35,071 bases of DNA from positions 1 to 35,071 of IMG/VR virus record IMGVR_UViG_3300042289_000042; one strand, 5' to 3'. The notes below the pieces were generated by a model. It was not told the DNA's origin. It did not search any database and saw nothing but the letters and a program-made list of their open reading frames with translations. Shown here in pieces: positions 1-8,207 of the stretch. Position 1 is the stretch's first letter, and every line of letters starts with the position of its first letter. A program made the translations under genes and the position numbers. Source of the DNA: a virus.

Positions 1-1
1 T

Positions 2-172
2 GGCGTTCAGTTTTGCCAGAACCTCTTTGGCGGTCGCTGGGTGCAGACGAGTTACAACGCAAGCTTTCGCGGCGTGTTCGCTGGTATTGGCTTCACATAC
101 GACGAGGCTAAAGACGAGTTCATCGCTCCACCACCAGTCCTGCCTGAAGGATTGAGGATTCAAAATGGCTGA
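2..172 (+). CDS. 3' end of a phage virion-associated protein (partial)
   Basis: The window opens inside this gene, so only the last 56 residues are visible, read in frame from base 2 to the TGA at 170-172. The segment contains the pattern [20 protein letters not shown]. This pattern (NYAGIGYTYD..RDAFIPPKP) recurs at the C-terminus of small structural proteins in many podoviruses and cyanophages, usually beside tail genes. Its function is not established; I infer a virion or tail-associated protein from that context. It overlaps the next gene by 8 bases, so the two are probably translationally coupled. The 5' part lies beyond the left edge. Confidence 0.75.
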   Translation, partial: GVQFCQNLFGGRWVQTSYNASFRGVFAGIGFTYDEAKDEFIAPPPVLPEGLRIQNG

Positions 173-1475
173 CAAAAAGATTTCCCAGTTCGCTACGCTG
201 GCATCCGGTGACATCGATTCCGGTAACGACGTGCTGCCGATTGTCGACGCCACTGGGCCGACGACGAAGAAGGCGACGGTTGCAGCCATTGTCGGTGCGC
301 CATTAACGGCTGGATCTGGCATTACGCTGACCAAAACCACAAGCTCAATCACAATCGCTGCCTCCGGTGGCGGCGGTGGCTCTGGAGACGTTGTAGGCCC
401 AGCATCGGCTACCGACAACGCAATCGCGCGATTCGACGGCACAACCGGCAAGCTATTGAAGAACAGCGTTTGGACAATAGACGGCTCCGGCAACGTCACA
501 GTGACTGGTGCCGGTCTGCGCTTCTACGCTGACTTTAGCAACGCGACTGGGGCCAACCGGCTCTGCTTCCAGACGACGGCCGCTAACTCCTCAACAGGCG
601 TGTTTGCGATCCCGAGCGGTTCCGGCACAGGCGCGACATGGAGAGCGTTCAACGCTGCTGACCCAGACAATGCTGGGTACATCGACATCCTTGCTGGATC
701 AACCGCGCATGAGATTCGTGCTAGTAAGAATGGCTCTGGCACTTATCTGCCGTTGCTTTTCAAGACGAACAACGCTACGCAGATGCGGCTCAATACCGAC
801 GGCAACTTCGGCCTTGGTCAGACTGCGGATGCAAACGTCAAACTGCAACTCGGCGGTACGCTGGCAGTAGACTCCGGCACCTCGATTCACGAAAGCGCAA
901 ACGGCACAGTCCCGAGCGGCGCGACGACTTCGGCTGTCGGCTACCAGTCCATCCTCAACACGACTGCTGCCTCGTTCACGTTGCCGACCTACGCGCACTT
1001 CTACGCGAAGCAGGGTACGCTCGGTGCAGGCTCGACGGTCACGACGCAGTACGGGTTCTTGGCCGACTCTGGCCTATCCGGTGCGGGTACGAACTGGGGC
1101 TTCTATGGCGCGGGTTCTACCAAAGCCTACTTTGGTGGCGGCGTAGAGGATGCCAGCGGAAAACTTCGCGCTGTACCAAAGTCTGGATCTGCCAAGACAA
1201 CTTCGTACTCGCTGGCGACGACCGACGTTGGCCTCTTCATTGAGGTTGGCTCCGGCGGCAGCATCACGATCCCAGATGCGACGTTCTCGGCTGGCGACAT
1301 TGTGTCCGTGTTCAACAACACCTCGGGCAACGTCACGATCACTTGCACAATCACGACCGCTTACATCGCTGGAACCGACAGCGACAAGGCGAGTGTGACG
1401 CTGGCAACGCGAGGCGTGGCGACGATTCTGTTCATCAGCGGCACAGTCTGCGTGATCTCGGGGAACGTCTCGTAA
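165..1475 (+). CDS. Tail fibre/appendage-like structural protein
   Basis: This 436-residue protein is rich in Gly, Ser, Thr and Ala. It has an N-terminal stretch typical of phage tail appendage proteins ([19 protein letters not shown], then a Gly/Ser linker near residues 69-75). A common tail-fibre segment follows near residue 80 ([20 protein letters not shown]). The C-terminal 80 residues ([20 protein letters not shown]) are a beta-rich module that recurs at the ends of many fibre proteins. No catalytic motif is evident. The start overlaps the preceding gene by 8 bases and the stop is one base before the next ATG, so this is one unit with the LamG gene. It probably acts in host recognition or as an adaptor for the adhesin encoded next. 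The exact role is inferred. Confidence 0.7.
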   Translation: MADKKISQFATLASGDIDSGNDVLPIVDATGPTTKKATVAAIVGAPLTAGSGITLTKTTSSITIAASGGGGGSGDVVGPASATDNAIARFDGTTGKLLKNSVWTIDGSGNVTVTGAGLRFYADFSNATGANRLCFQTTAANSSTGVFAIPSGSGTGATWRAFNAADPDNAGYIDILAGSTAHEIRASKNGSGTYLPLLFKTNNATQMRLNTDGNFGLGQTADANVKLQLGGTLAVDSGTSIHESANGTVPSGATTSAVGYQSILNTTAASFTLPTYAHFYAKQGTLGAGSTVTTQYGFLADSGLSGAGTNWGFYGAGSTKAYFGGGVEDASGKLRAVPKSGSAKTTSYSLATTDVGLFIEVGSGGSITIPDATFSAGDIVSVFNNTSGNVTITCTITTAYIAGTDSDKASVTLATRGVATILFISGTVCVISGNVS

Positions 1476-1476
1476 G

Positions 1477-3465
1477 ATGTCCGGCGCTATTCAATTACTG
1501 CTGGCGGCTAAACCACCTCTGGTACCTGACCCGTACTTTGAGTTGACGACGTTGCTGCTGCCCGGTAACGGCACCAACGGAGCGCAAAACAATACGTTCC
1601 TAGACTCGTCTACCAATGCCTTCAGCATCACCCGCAACGGCAACACGACGCAGGGTACGTTCTCGCCGTTCTCGCAGACGGGGTGGGGGAACTATTTTGA
1701 TGGTACGGGCGACTACCTGACAGCGGGAAGTTCTATATCGTTGAGCAGCAGTTTTACGGTTGAAGGATGGGTTTACATAACAAGCACTTCTGCAACCACA
1801 ATCTTGTTTGGTCTTGGCGATGATTTTACATCTACCGGATTTTCTGTATTTATTTCTACAACGGGCCAGCCAAGGGTTTTGTCAAACAACGCATATTTAG
1901 TTTCTGGATCGGCTGGACAAGTTGTTGCAAATCAATGGAATCACATCGCGTTTGTTCGCAACTCAACATCATTGACGTTATACATAAATGGCGTATCTGT
2001 TGGAACCGGAACATCAAGCGCAACATTTTCTGGAACCGCATACATTGGAGCAGAAAATTACAACACCACCGTTTATCCGACGGCGGCAGGGTATATATCT
2101 AATCTCCGAGTTGTGACTTCTGCGGTTTATACATCTGGATTCACGCCTCCAACAACGCCGCTTACCGCCATCACCAACACTTCCCTGCTGACCTGTCAGA
2201 GCAACCGTTTTGTAGACAACAGCACCAACGCCTTTGCCATCACGCGCAACGGTGATGTGTCTGTCCAAGCCTTCAGCCCGTTCAACCCCACGGCAGCGTG
2301 GAGTGCAGCGACGTATGGCGGGAGTGGGTATTTTGATGGGAGTGGGGATTACCTCGAAGGCTCCGCAAACCTTTCAACGTCTACCAGTATGTCCACTTTC
2401 ACGATTGAATGCTGGATATATCCAACGACGTTCGCCAATGTTATTAGCGTCATTGGCGATATGTCGCCAACGTCTGCAAGTGACACCAAGGTCATATCTG
2501 CTGACATTACTACCGCAGGAAAAGTTCAACTGTACTGGTACGACGGTGCGGTTAAAAGTTGTACTGGCGATTCCGTGCTTCAACTGAACGCATGGAACTA
2601 CTTTGCAATTGTTGTAAACAGCAACGCTATTTCCATCTACGTTAACAAAACAACTGCTGATACGTTGACCGGAACGACAACGCTTACCAACAGAACCCAG
2701 ACCAGAAACTTTTCTGTTGGCGCGTATTACAACGTCACGCCGTTCAAGGGTTATTTAGGTAGCACTCGCTTTTCAACATCAGCGCGTACTATTTCGGCTG
2801 TGCCGACTACGCCACTTACATCCGACGCAAACACTCGCCTCCTGCTCAACTTCACAAACGCAGGCATCTACGACGCTACGTCCAAGAACGACCTTGAGAC
2901 GGTGGGCAACGCGCAGATCAGCACGACGCAGAGCAAGTTCGGCGGGTCGTCAATGTATTTTGATGGGACGGGGGATTACCTTGTTCCCAACGTAGCGACT
3001 TCAAATTTATACGCTTTTGGTAGCGGAGATTGGACGGTTGAGATGTGGGTTTATTCCGCAACCAACCAGTCTGCAATGCTGTTGGATTGGCGACCAACCT
3101 CAACTTCTGGGGCATACATTACTTGGTATTTAGGGACTGGCGTTCCTGTTCTGTTTGTAGATGCTGCCGATAGAATTATAGGTGGATCAGCCATCCCAAC
3201 AAACGCTTGGGTACATCTTGCAATCTGTCGCGCTTCTGGCTCAACCAAGATGTTTGTTAATGGCACTCAATCTGGCAGCACTTACTCTGATAGCAACGTC
3301 TATTTGAATTCTGCTAACAGGCCGTTGATTGCTTCTAATGGATTTACGATTGGCGGTTCGCCATCTTACTTTACCGGCTACATTGACGACCTTCGCGTTA
3401 CCAAAGGCATCGCCCGTTACACCAGCAACTTCACCCCGCCGACTACGGCGTTCCCGCTTCTGTGA
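1477..3465 (+). CDS. Tail adhesin with three LamG/concanavalin A-like modules
   Basis: This 662-residue protein is built from three tandem modules of the LamG-like jelly-roll (concanavalin A-like lectin, Laminin_G_3) type. Each begins with a YFDGTGDYL-like signature, at about residues 73, 285 and 494. Each continues with a strand of the form FTVEGWVY / FTIECWIY / WTVEMWVY and ends with the closing pattern GYISNLRV / GYLGSTRF / GYIDDLRV. The spacing of about 210 residues shows repeated duplication. Such modules bind glycans and occur in phage tail and host-attachment proteins, so a receptor- or surface-binding role is likely. The module cores (for example 1730-2130 and 3000-3400) look AT-richer than their GC-rich signatures, consistent with module exchange. 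It sits between the fibre gene and a small possible assembly protein. Confidence 0.82.
   Translation: MSGAIQLLLAAKPPLVPDPYFELTTLLLPGNGTNGAQNNTFLDSSTNAFSITRNGNTTQGTFSPFSQTGWGNYFDGTGDYLTAGSSISLSSSFTVEGWVYITSTSATTILFGLGDDFTSTGFSVFISTTGQPRVLSNNAYLVSGSAGQVVANQWNHIAFVRNSTSLTLYINGVSVGTGTSSATFSGTAYIGAENYNTTVYPTAAGYISNLRVVTSAVYTSGFTPPTTPLTAITNTSLLTCQSNRFVDNSTNAFAITRNGDVSVQAFSPFNPTAAWSAATYGGSGYFDGSGDYLEGSANLSTSTSMSTFTIECWIYPTTFANVISVIGDMSPTSASDTKVISADITTAGKVQLYWYDGAVKSCTGDSVLQLNAWNYFAIVVNSNAISIYVNKTTADTLTGTTTLTNRTQTRNFSVGAYYNVTPFKGYLGSTRFSTSARTISAVPTTPLTSDANTRLLLNFTNAGIYDATSKNDLETVGNAQISTTQSKFGGSSMYFDGTGDYLVPNVATSNLYAFGSGDWTVEMWVYSATNQSAMLLDWRPTSTSGAYITWYLGTGVPVLFVDAADRIIGGSAIPTNAWVHLAICRASGSTKMFVNGTQSGSTYSDSNVYLNSANRPLIASNGFTIGGSPSYFTGYIDDLRVTKGIARYTSNFTPPTTAFPLL
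1693..2981 (+). repeat. Three 26-bp direct repeats marking LamG module starts
   Basis: Near-identical 26-base units lie at 1693-1718, 2329-2354 and 2956-2981. All start TATTTTGATGG and end GATTACCT or GACTACCT. They encode the YFDG(T/S)GDYL signature of each LamG module. Their nucleotide conservation exceeds that of the module interiors, so they could serve as recombination points for module gain or loss. Confidence 0.75.
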
Positions 3466-3473
3466 GGTAGACC

Positions 3474-3803
3474 ATGACACTCTATAGTTTCAAAGGCCAC
3501 TACCCGGTTGAAGTCATCGACAACAACAAGGGTTGGTATGAAGTGCCTGCCAAGCCAGAAGCGCCAGAGGGCAAGGAAGTCGCGTGGTTGAACGGCGAAT
3601 GGGTGGTGCGTGACCCCAAGCCTGTTGACCGCCCCGGCTACCAATGGAACTGGAACCACGGCGAGATGGCGTGGGTAGAATGTGAGTACGTCGTGACGTT
3701 GCCGGATGGTGTTGAGCCGCCGGTTGTTGAGCCGACGCCAGAACCAACTCCGTCTGTAGCGGTAGTTGGTGATCCTTTAACGATTGATGGAGTGCCGATC
3801 TAA
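3474..3803 (+). CDS. Small tail-associated protein, possible fibre assembly factor
   Basis: This 109-residue protein has an N-terminal aromatic and charged region (residues 1-80, many Trp and Tyr) and a Pro/Glu/Val-rich tail (VEPTPEPTP near residue 90). The ATG follows a GAGGT ribosome-binding site 8 bases after the LamG gene stop. The TAA overlaps the portal ATG by one base (TAATG). I do not recognise a named family with certainty. Position directly after adhesin genes and small size resemble tail-fibre assembly proteins of other phages, but this is inference. It could instead be a minor virion component. Confidence 0.7.
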   Translation: MTLYSFKGHYPVEVIDNNKGWYEVPAKPEAPEGKEVAWLNGEWVVRDPKPVDRPGYQWNWNHGEMAWVECEYVVTLPDGVEPPVVEPTPEPTPSVAVVGDPLTIDGVPI

Positions 3804-5470
3804 TGGCCGATTCACGCGCAGCTGAAGTTCTTGAAGGCTACGATCGGCTGAAGGGCGCTCGTGGCACATGGGAACAGCATTGGCAGGAAGTAGCCGAACG
3901 AGTCTGGCCGACGATGGCCGAGATGACGGGATGGCGCACACCGGGCGAGAAGCGATCGGAGAAAATCTTCGACTCGACTGCGCAACGCGCCTTGCCGCGG
4001 TTTGCTGCTGCGATGGATTCGATGCTGACACCTGCGACGCAGCTCTGGCACGGATTGCAGACTGGCATCCCGGAACTCGACGACGACATCGCTGTGCAGC
4101 GTTGGTGCGACACGATCCGCGACATCTTGTTCCGTCAGCGATACGCGCCGACCGCTAACTTCGCTTCGCAGGCTTTCGAGTGCTACATGAGCTTGGGTGC
4201 TTTCGGCACCTCGGCTTTGTTCATCGACGAGATCCCCGGCGTCACGCTGCGGTATCGAGCGATCCCGCTGTCCGAGCTGGTGATCGACCTCGACCACACC
4301 GGCCGCGTCGACACGGTTTATCGTTCGTTCCAGCTCACCGCTCGACAGGCTGCGCAGGTCCCGAGCTGGCAGGGCAAAGTCCCGCAAGGAATCCTGTCTC
4401 AGCTCAAGTCCACGCCGAACACCACGTTCGAGTTCGTGCATTGTGTGCGGCCGAATCCTGACTACAAGCAAGGCATGGCTGGTGGCCAAGGGATGGCCTA
4501 CATCTCGCGATACGTCTCGCGTCAGGACAATGTCCTGCTAGACGAGTCCGGGTTCCGCGTCATGCCGTACGCTGTCGGCCGATACGTTACCGGCCCTCGC
4601 GAGATCTACGGCCGGTCGCCTGCGATGGAAGCCCTCGCCGACATCAAGAGCTTGCAGGAGATGGAGAAGACCCTGCTGCGCGTCTCGCATCGCATGGTCG
4701 ACCCTCCGCTCATCTTGACCGAAGAAGGGGCCTTAAACGCCTTCTCCGTGCGTCCTAATGCATTGAACTATGGTTACCTCCGAGAGGATGGAACACCGCT
4801 CGTTCAGCCGCTCCAGACTCCGGGCAACATCCCGATCGGGATCGAGATGACGGACCAGAAGCGTCGAGCAGTGAACGACTCGTTCCTGATCACGCTGTTC
4901 CAGATCCTTGTCGAAAACCCCCGGGTTATGACCGCGACCGAGGTCCTGCAACGTGCGCAAGAGAAGGGTGCGCTGTTAGGTCCCACCATGGGACGCCAGC
5001 AGTCGGAGTTCTTAGGGCCGATCATCGAGCGCGAACTCGACCTGTTGCAGGCCAACGGTGCGATCCCGGAACCGCCTGCGCAGCTCATGGACTACATCAT
5101 GTCTGGCGGCGAGATCCTGCCGAAGTACACCGGGCCGCTGGCTCGATTGATGAAGTCCGAAGAGGCCGCTGGTCTCTTGCGTACGGTCGAGGCCATGCTG
5201 CCGGTTGCTCAGGCTTCTGGCGACATGTCGGTCCTGCGCCGCATCAATGCAGACGAGGCGGTCAAAATCATTGCTGAGGCCAACGGCGTACCGTCTAAGG
5301 CGATGCGCACCGACGAAGAGCTGGCAATGATGGACATGGCAGCACAGCAACAGGCGCAGGCTCAGGCCCTTCTGGCCGCGGCTCCGATCGCTGGTCAGGC
5401 TGCAGAGCGTTTTGCTAAGGCCGAACAAATCGCGGCATCGGCCCCGCGTCGAGCTGTTTTGGGAGTGTGA
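3803..5470 (+). CDS. Portal protein (head-to-tail connector)
   Basis: This 555-residue protein matches the 'bacteriophage head to tail connecting protein' family (T7 gp8 type). The dodecameric portal occupies one capsid vertex and is the channel for DNA packaging and exit. Recognisable features are the N-terminal helical segment (GYDRLKGARGTWEQHWQEVA), the following SEKIFDSTAQRALPRFAAAM region near residue 52, and a long helical C-terminus rich in Ala and Gln (residues 470-545). Its length fits the family (about 500-560). The start overlaps the preceding stop by one base. The small membrane gene follows with its ATG touching the TGA. The terminase lies at the far right of the window, so on a circular map it may precede this block. 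Confidence 0.93.
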   Translation: MADSRAAEVLEGYDRLKGARGTWEQHWQEVAERVWPTMAEMTGWRTPGEKRSEKIFDSTAQRALPRFAAAMDSMLTPATQLWHGLQTGIPELDDDIAVQRWCDTIRDILFRQRYAPTANFASQAFECYMSLGAFGTSALFIDEIPGVTLRYRAIPLSELVIDLDHTGRVDTVYRSFQLTARQAAQVPSWQGKVPQGILSQLKSTPNTTFEFVHCVRPNPDYKQGMAGGQGMAYISRYVSRQDNVLLDESGFRVMPYAVGRYVTGPREIYGRSPAMEALADIKSLQEMEKTLLRVSHRMVDPPLILTEEGALNAFSVRPNALNYGYLREDGTPLVQPLQTPGNIPIGIEMTDQKRRAVNDSFLITLFQILVENPRVMTATEVLQRAQEKGALLGPTMGRQQSEFLGPIIERELDLLQANGAIPEPPAQLMDYIMSGGEILPKYTGPLARLMKSEEAAGLLRTVEAMLPVAQASGDMSVLRRINADEAVKIIAEANGVPSKAMRTDEELAMMDMAAQQQAQAQALLAAAPIAGQAAERFAKAEQIAASAPRRAVLGV

Positions 5471-5706
5471 TGATGGATGCGCAGATGCTTTTCAATATCT
5501 TGGTCGGCTTGTCCGGTTTCATGGGCGGCTGGATCTTGAACAACATCAGTCGCTCGATTAACCAGCTCGACAAGGATGTGCGCAACATGCCGCACGTTTA
5601 CGTCACCAAAGCTGACTACCGAGACGACATTCACCACATCCGCCGAACGCTCGATGACATCTTCAACTTGATCAACCAGCTCAATACGACAAAGGCTGAC
5701 AAGTAA
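5470..5706 (+). CDS. Small membrane-anchored protein of the lysis region
   Basis: The protein has about 78 residues, with a hydrophobic N-terminal segment (MLFNILVGLSGFMGGWIL) that can span a membrane, followed by a charged helical region ending in Lys. Two adjacent ATGs (5470 and 5473) and a GTG just upstream are possible starts. I chose the ATG that overlaps the portal TGA; the GGGAG at 5461-5465 also suits 5473. Similar small N-anchored proteins lie just before 3-TM holins in related phages. Function is unknown. A role in lysis (accessory or inner-membrane spanin-like) is possible, but no outer-membrane lipoprotein partner was seen. Confidence 0.72.
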   Translation: MMDAQMLFNILVGLSGFMGGWILNNISRSINQLDKDVRNMPHVYVTKADYRDDIHHIRRTLDDIFNLINQLNTTKADK

Positions 5707-6173
5707 TGTGGGAGACGCTACTCGGTGGCGTCTTCGGTGGCGTGTTACGTCTCGCCCCGGAGGCGATGAAGTTCTTTGATCGCAAGAACGAGCGCGTCCA
5801 CGAGCTTGCCATGCTTGATGCCGAGATGCGTTTCGCGCAGGTCCGTGGCGAGATCGCGATGCGTCAGACCGAAGCCGAGATGACGATCCACGAACTTGAT
5901 GCCATCAGCGAAGCATTCAAAGAACAGTCTGCGACGGCTCGTGCAGCAGGCAAGTGGGTCGCTGCCATCTCTGCACTGGTTCGGCCTTTCGTGACGTACC
6001 TCTTTGTGTTAGCGTACGCCGCGGTCAAATTGGCTAGTTTTTTGATCGCCCTCGAACAGGGCGGTGAATGGAAGGCAGTTTTGACGACGATGTGGAACGT
6101 AGATGACATGGCAGTTTTGAACATGATTCTTTCGTTCTGGTTTGTCGGTCGAGTGTATGAGCGCACTCGATGA
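5706..6173 (+). CDS. Holin, 3-TM (GTA-type) family
   Basis: This 155-residue protein has a charged helical N-terminal half (residues 22-75, rich in Glu, Arg and Met). The C-terminal half has membrane segments around residues 84-115 (RPFVTYLFVLAYAAVKLASF) and 130-150 (VLNMILSFWFVGRVYER). The pattern RPxVTY...LSFWFxxR is characteristic of the 'holin of 3TMs' family first named from gene transfer agents. Such proteins form lesions in the inner membrane so that endolysin reaches the cell wall. The ATG overlaps the previous TAA by one base. The endolysin start lies inside the last codons, giving a compact holin-endolysin cassette. Confidence 0.8.
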   Translation: MWETLLGGVFGGVLRLAPEAMKFFDRKNERVHELAMLDAEMRFAQVRGEIAMRQTEAEMTIHELDAISEAFKEQSATARAAGKWVAAISALVRPFVTYLFVLAYAAVKLASFLIALEQGGEWKAVLTTMWNVDDMAVLNMILSFWFVGRVYERTR

Positions 6174-6612
6174 GGCCATAGAACAAGCGGCGATCCTGTG
6201 CAAACACTTCGAGGGGTTCTCTGCTAAACCGTATATCTGTCCTGCTGGTTATCCCACAATCGGGTACGGAACCGTCTACAAACCTGACGGAACCAGAGTC
6301 ACCCTCAACGACCCGATTATCAGCAGGCAGACTGCTACTGAATGGTTGATGCAAGAGCTTGAATACAACTATGCCGCTGGCGTACTACGCGCATCACCGG
6401 GCTTGATAGAGCATCCGGGTGCGTTCGCTGCGATGACCGACTTCGCCTACAACCTCGGCGTCGGTCGGTACCGTGCCAGCACACTTCGCAAGCGCGTCGA
6501 TCAAAAGGATTGGGACGGCGCGAAAGAGCAACTCATGCGATGGACTCGTGGCGGCGGGAGAGTGCTGCCGGGTCTGGTACGGAGGCGCAAGGCGGAAGCC
6601 GCGTTGTTCTGA
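6157..6612 (+). CDS. Endolysin, GH24 T4/P21-type lysozyme
   Basis: This 151-residue lysozyme hydrolyses the N-acetylmuramic acid-GlcNAc bond of peptidoglycan. The active-site region reads HFEGFSAKPY..CPAGYPTIGYG: Glu19, then Cys28 where many relatives have Asp, and Thr34. It therefore has the E-8-C-5-T form seen in a subset of phage enzymes. The AFAAMTDFAYNLGVGRYRAS segment (about residues 89-108) and the C-terminal WTRGGGRVLPGLVRRRKAE are typical of the family. I chose the ATG at 6157; a TTG at 6142 would add five residues. It has no clear signal peptide or SAR domain, so release should depend on the holin. It overlaps the holin gene by 17 bases and the next gene by one. Confidence 0.92.
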   Translation: MSALDEAIEQAAILCKHFEGFSAKPYICPAGYPTIGYGTVYKPDGTRVTLNDPIISRQTATEWLMQELEYNYAAGVLRASPGLIEHPGAFAAMTDFAYNLGVGRYRASTLRKRVDQKDWDGAKEQLMRWTRGGGRVLPGLVRRRKAEAALF

Positions 6613-6827
6613 TGGCCAAGAAAAAGATCCCGACTGTTCAGATGTACGACGGGGTTTGGTATCGGGTCAAAGGATATACCCACACCGAATGCTGCGACTG
6701 CGCATTGGTTCACAAGGAACAGTACCGACTCGTTGACGGACATCTGGAGTGGGCAGCGGTGCGCGACGACAAACGCACTGAAGAGCGCCGAAAGGAACTC
6801 GGCATCAAGGTAACCAGAAAGAGGTGA
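6612..6827 (+). CDS. Small Cys-rich phage protein of unknown function
   Basis: This 71-residue protein starts at the ATG that overlaps the endolysin stop (TGATG). It carries a compact ECCDCALVHK motif (Cys27, Cys28, Cys30, His34) in a pattern common to small uncharacterised phage proteins (ECCDCGLVH). The C-terminus is strongly charged with many Arg and Lys. The motif may bind a metal, but that is inference. It is part of the lysis-to-scaffold transcription unit. Confidence 0.75.
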   Translation: MAKKKIPTVQMYDGVWYRVKGYTHTECCDCALVHKEQYRLVDGHLEWAAVRDDKRTEERRKELGIKVTRKR

Positions 6828-6831
6828 TGCT

Positions 6832-7896
6832 GTGGTAGCCCCAAAGGCGACAGATGAGCAGATCATTGAATCATTGCGCAGACACAAAGGCGTTCGCGCT
6901 AATGCTGCCAACGAGCTTGGGCTAAATACCCGAACGATGTTGAAGCGCCTCGCTCGGATGGAAAAGAGCGGGTACGAGATTCCACGGTCGACGTATCAGC
7001 CGGGCAGGCAGATCCCGAACGATGAAGCGTTCGAGTTCACACCGATACCGGACGACGACATTCCAATCGAGGAGCTGGTCGAGCAGCGCAAGCGCAAGTT
7101 TCAGCACAAGCGCCTACACGAAGAATCCTCGAAACTTGTCGAGGTACGCATAAAGATTCAAGGGCCGATCGGTTTGCTGCACTTCGGCGATCCGCATGTC
7201 GATGATGATGGCACGGACATCGAAGCCCTCGAACAACACACAGAACTTTGCCGCAAGGTCGAAGGATTATTCGCCTGCAATGTCGGGGATACCACGAACA
7301 ACTGGGTCGGACGTTTAGCAAGACTTTACGGCGATCAGGCGACATCCGCATCGCAGGCTTGGCGACTTGCAGAATGGTTCGTCGGTCGCTGCCGTTGGCT
7401 GTACATGATCGCTGGCAATCACGATGCATGGAGCGGCGCTGGCGATCCGTTGAAGTGGATGGCGAAGCAGCAGAACTCGATGTACAAATCGAGTGAGGCT
7501 CGACTTGCGCTGAAGTTTCCGAACGGATTGGAAGTGCGCGTGAATGCTCGTCACGATCACTCTGGTTCATCAATCTGGAATCCGGCCCACGGCCCGATGA
7601 AAGCTGCGCTTATGGGGACGAGAGATCACCTATACGTCGCAGGACACAAGCACGAGAGCGCGTACAGCGTCCTCAAAGACCCGATCTCGGGTATCACCAT
7701 GCATGCGTGTAAGGTGGCCAGTTATAAGATTTTTGATCGATACGCAAAGGAGCGCGGATTCCGCGACAACTCGCTATCGCCTTGCATGCTGACAACGATC
7801 AACCCTGATCTACCGAGCGACCATCCAGATCTGATCAAGGTCTGGTGGGACCCATTGGAAGGCGCTGACTACCTGACATGGATGAGGAATCGCTGA
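6832..7896 (+). CDS. Helix-turn-helix plus calcineurin-like metallophosphoesterase
   Basis: The 354-residue protein has an N-terminal Fis-type helix-turn-helix (residues 9-42, KGVRANAANELGLNTRTML) and a two-metal phosphoesterase domain from about 112. Visible metal-site motifs are D120-x-H122 (FGDPH), GD at 152-153, GNHD at 195-198, H241/H243 and GHKH at 271-274. That is the full calcineurin-like set, so the enzyme should be active on phosphodiesters or phosphomonoesters. The substrate is unknown; nucleic acid is plausible given the DNA-binding domain. The start is GTG at 6832 behind an AGAGGTGA ribosome-binding site. It lies between the lysis cassette and the Bbp19/scaffold genes and overlaps the next ATG by one base. 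Confidence 0.88.
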   Translation: MVAPKATDEQIIESLRRHKGVRANAANELGLNTRTMLKRLARMEKSGYEIPRSTYQPGRQIPNDEAFEFTPIPDDDIPIEELVEQRKRKFQHKRLHEESSKLVEVRIKIQGPIGLLHFGDPHVDDDGTDIEALEQHTELCRKVEGLFACNVGDTTNNWVGRLARLYGDQATSASQAWRLAEWFVGRCRWLYMIAGNHDAWSGAGDPLKWMAKQQNSMYKSSEARLALKFPNGLEVRVNARHDHSGSSIWNPAHGPMKAALMGTRDHLYVAGHKHESAYSVLKDPISGITMHACKVASYKIFDRYAKERGFRDNSLSPCMLTTINPDLPSDHPDLIKVWWDPLEGADYLTWMRNR

Positions 7897-8207
7897 TGCC
7901 GAGCATGATGGCAATAATGCGTTCTCGTGTTGCGAGAGCAGTGTTCAAGTCGAGAGCTTACAAACGCGCACTGCTCGACGATAAGACCGGGCAGTTATCG
8001 GAAAACGGTCGAATCATCATGGCGCACCTGAAGCGATTCAGCCGCTACGGCAAGCCGCCTGTCTACGCAGGCAGCGTTAGCAAGACAGACATGTTCGAGG
8101 TTGGCCGCATGGTCGGTCGCCAAGAAACGGTGCAGCTCATTGTCGAGGCGCTGCACTTAGACGAGAAGACCTTGACCAATCTGCAAGAGGAATTCATCGA
8201 TGAGTGA
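7896..8207 (+). CDS. Bbp19-family phage protein
   Basis: This 103-residue protein starts at the ATG overlapping the upstream TGA, seven bases after a GAGGAA ribosome-binding site; an ATG at 7878 is less likely. It matches the pattern of the Bbp19 family named from Bordetella phage BPP-1: AVFKSRAYKRALLDDKTGQL, a central LKRFSRYGKPP, then GRMVGRQETVQLIVEALHLDE. The function of the family is unknown. It is conserved directly upstream of scaffold and capsid genes, as here, which argues for a role in head formation or packaging. The C-terminus overlaps the scaffold start by eight bases. Confidence 0.83.
   Translation: MPSMMAIMRSRVARAVFKSRAYKRALLDDKTGQLSENGRIIMAHLKRFSRYGKPPVYAGSVSKTDMFEVGRMVGRQETVQLIVEALHLDEKTLTNLQEEFIDE

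Noticed and set aside
1693-2981. CRISPR-like array
   Set aside because: The three repeats are about 630 bases apart, in frame, and encode the same protein motif; they are domain repeats.
3812-4489. 225-residue leftward frame opposite the portal gene
   Set aside because: Arg/Ser/His-rich shadow of the portal coding sequence with no ribosome-binding site.
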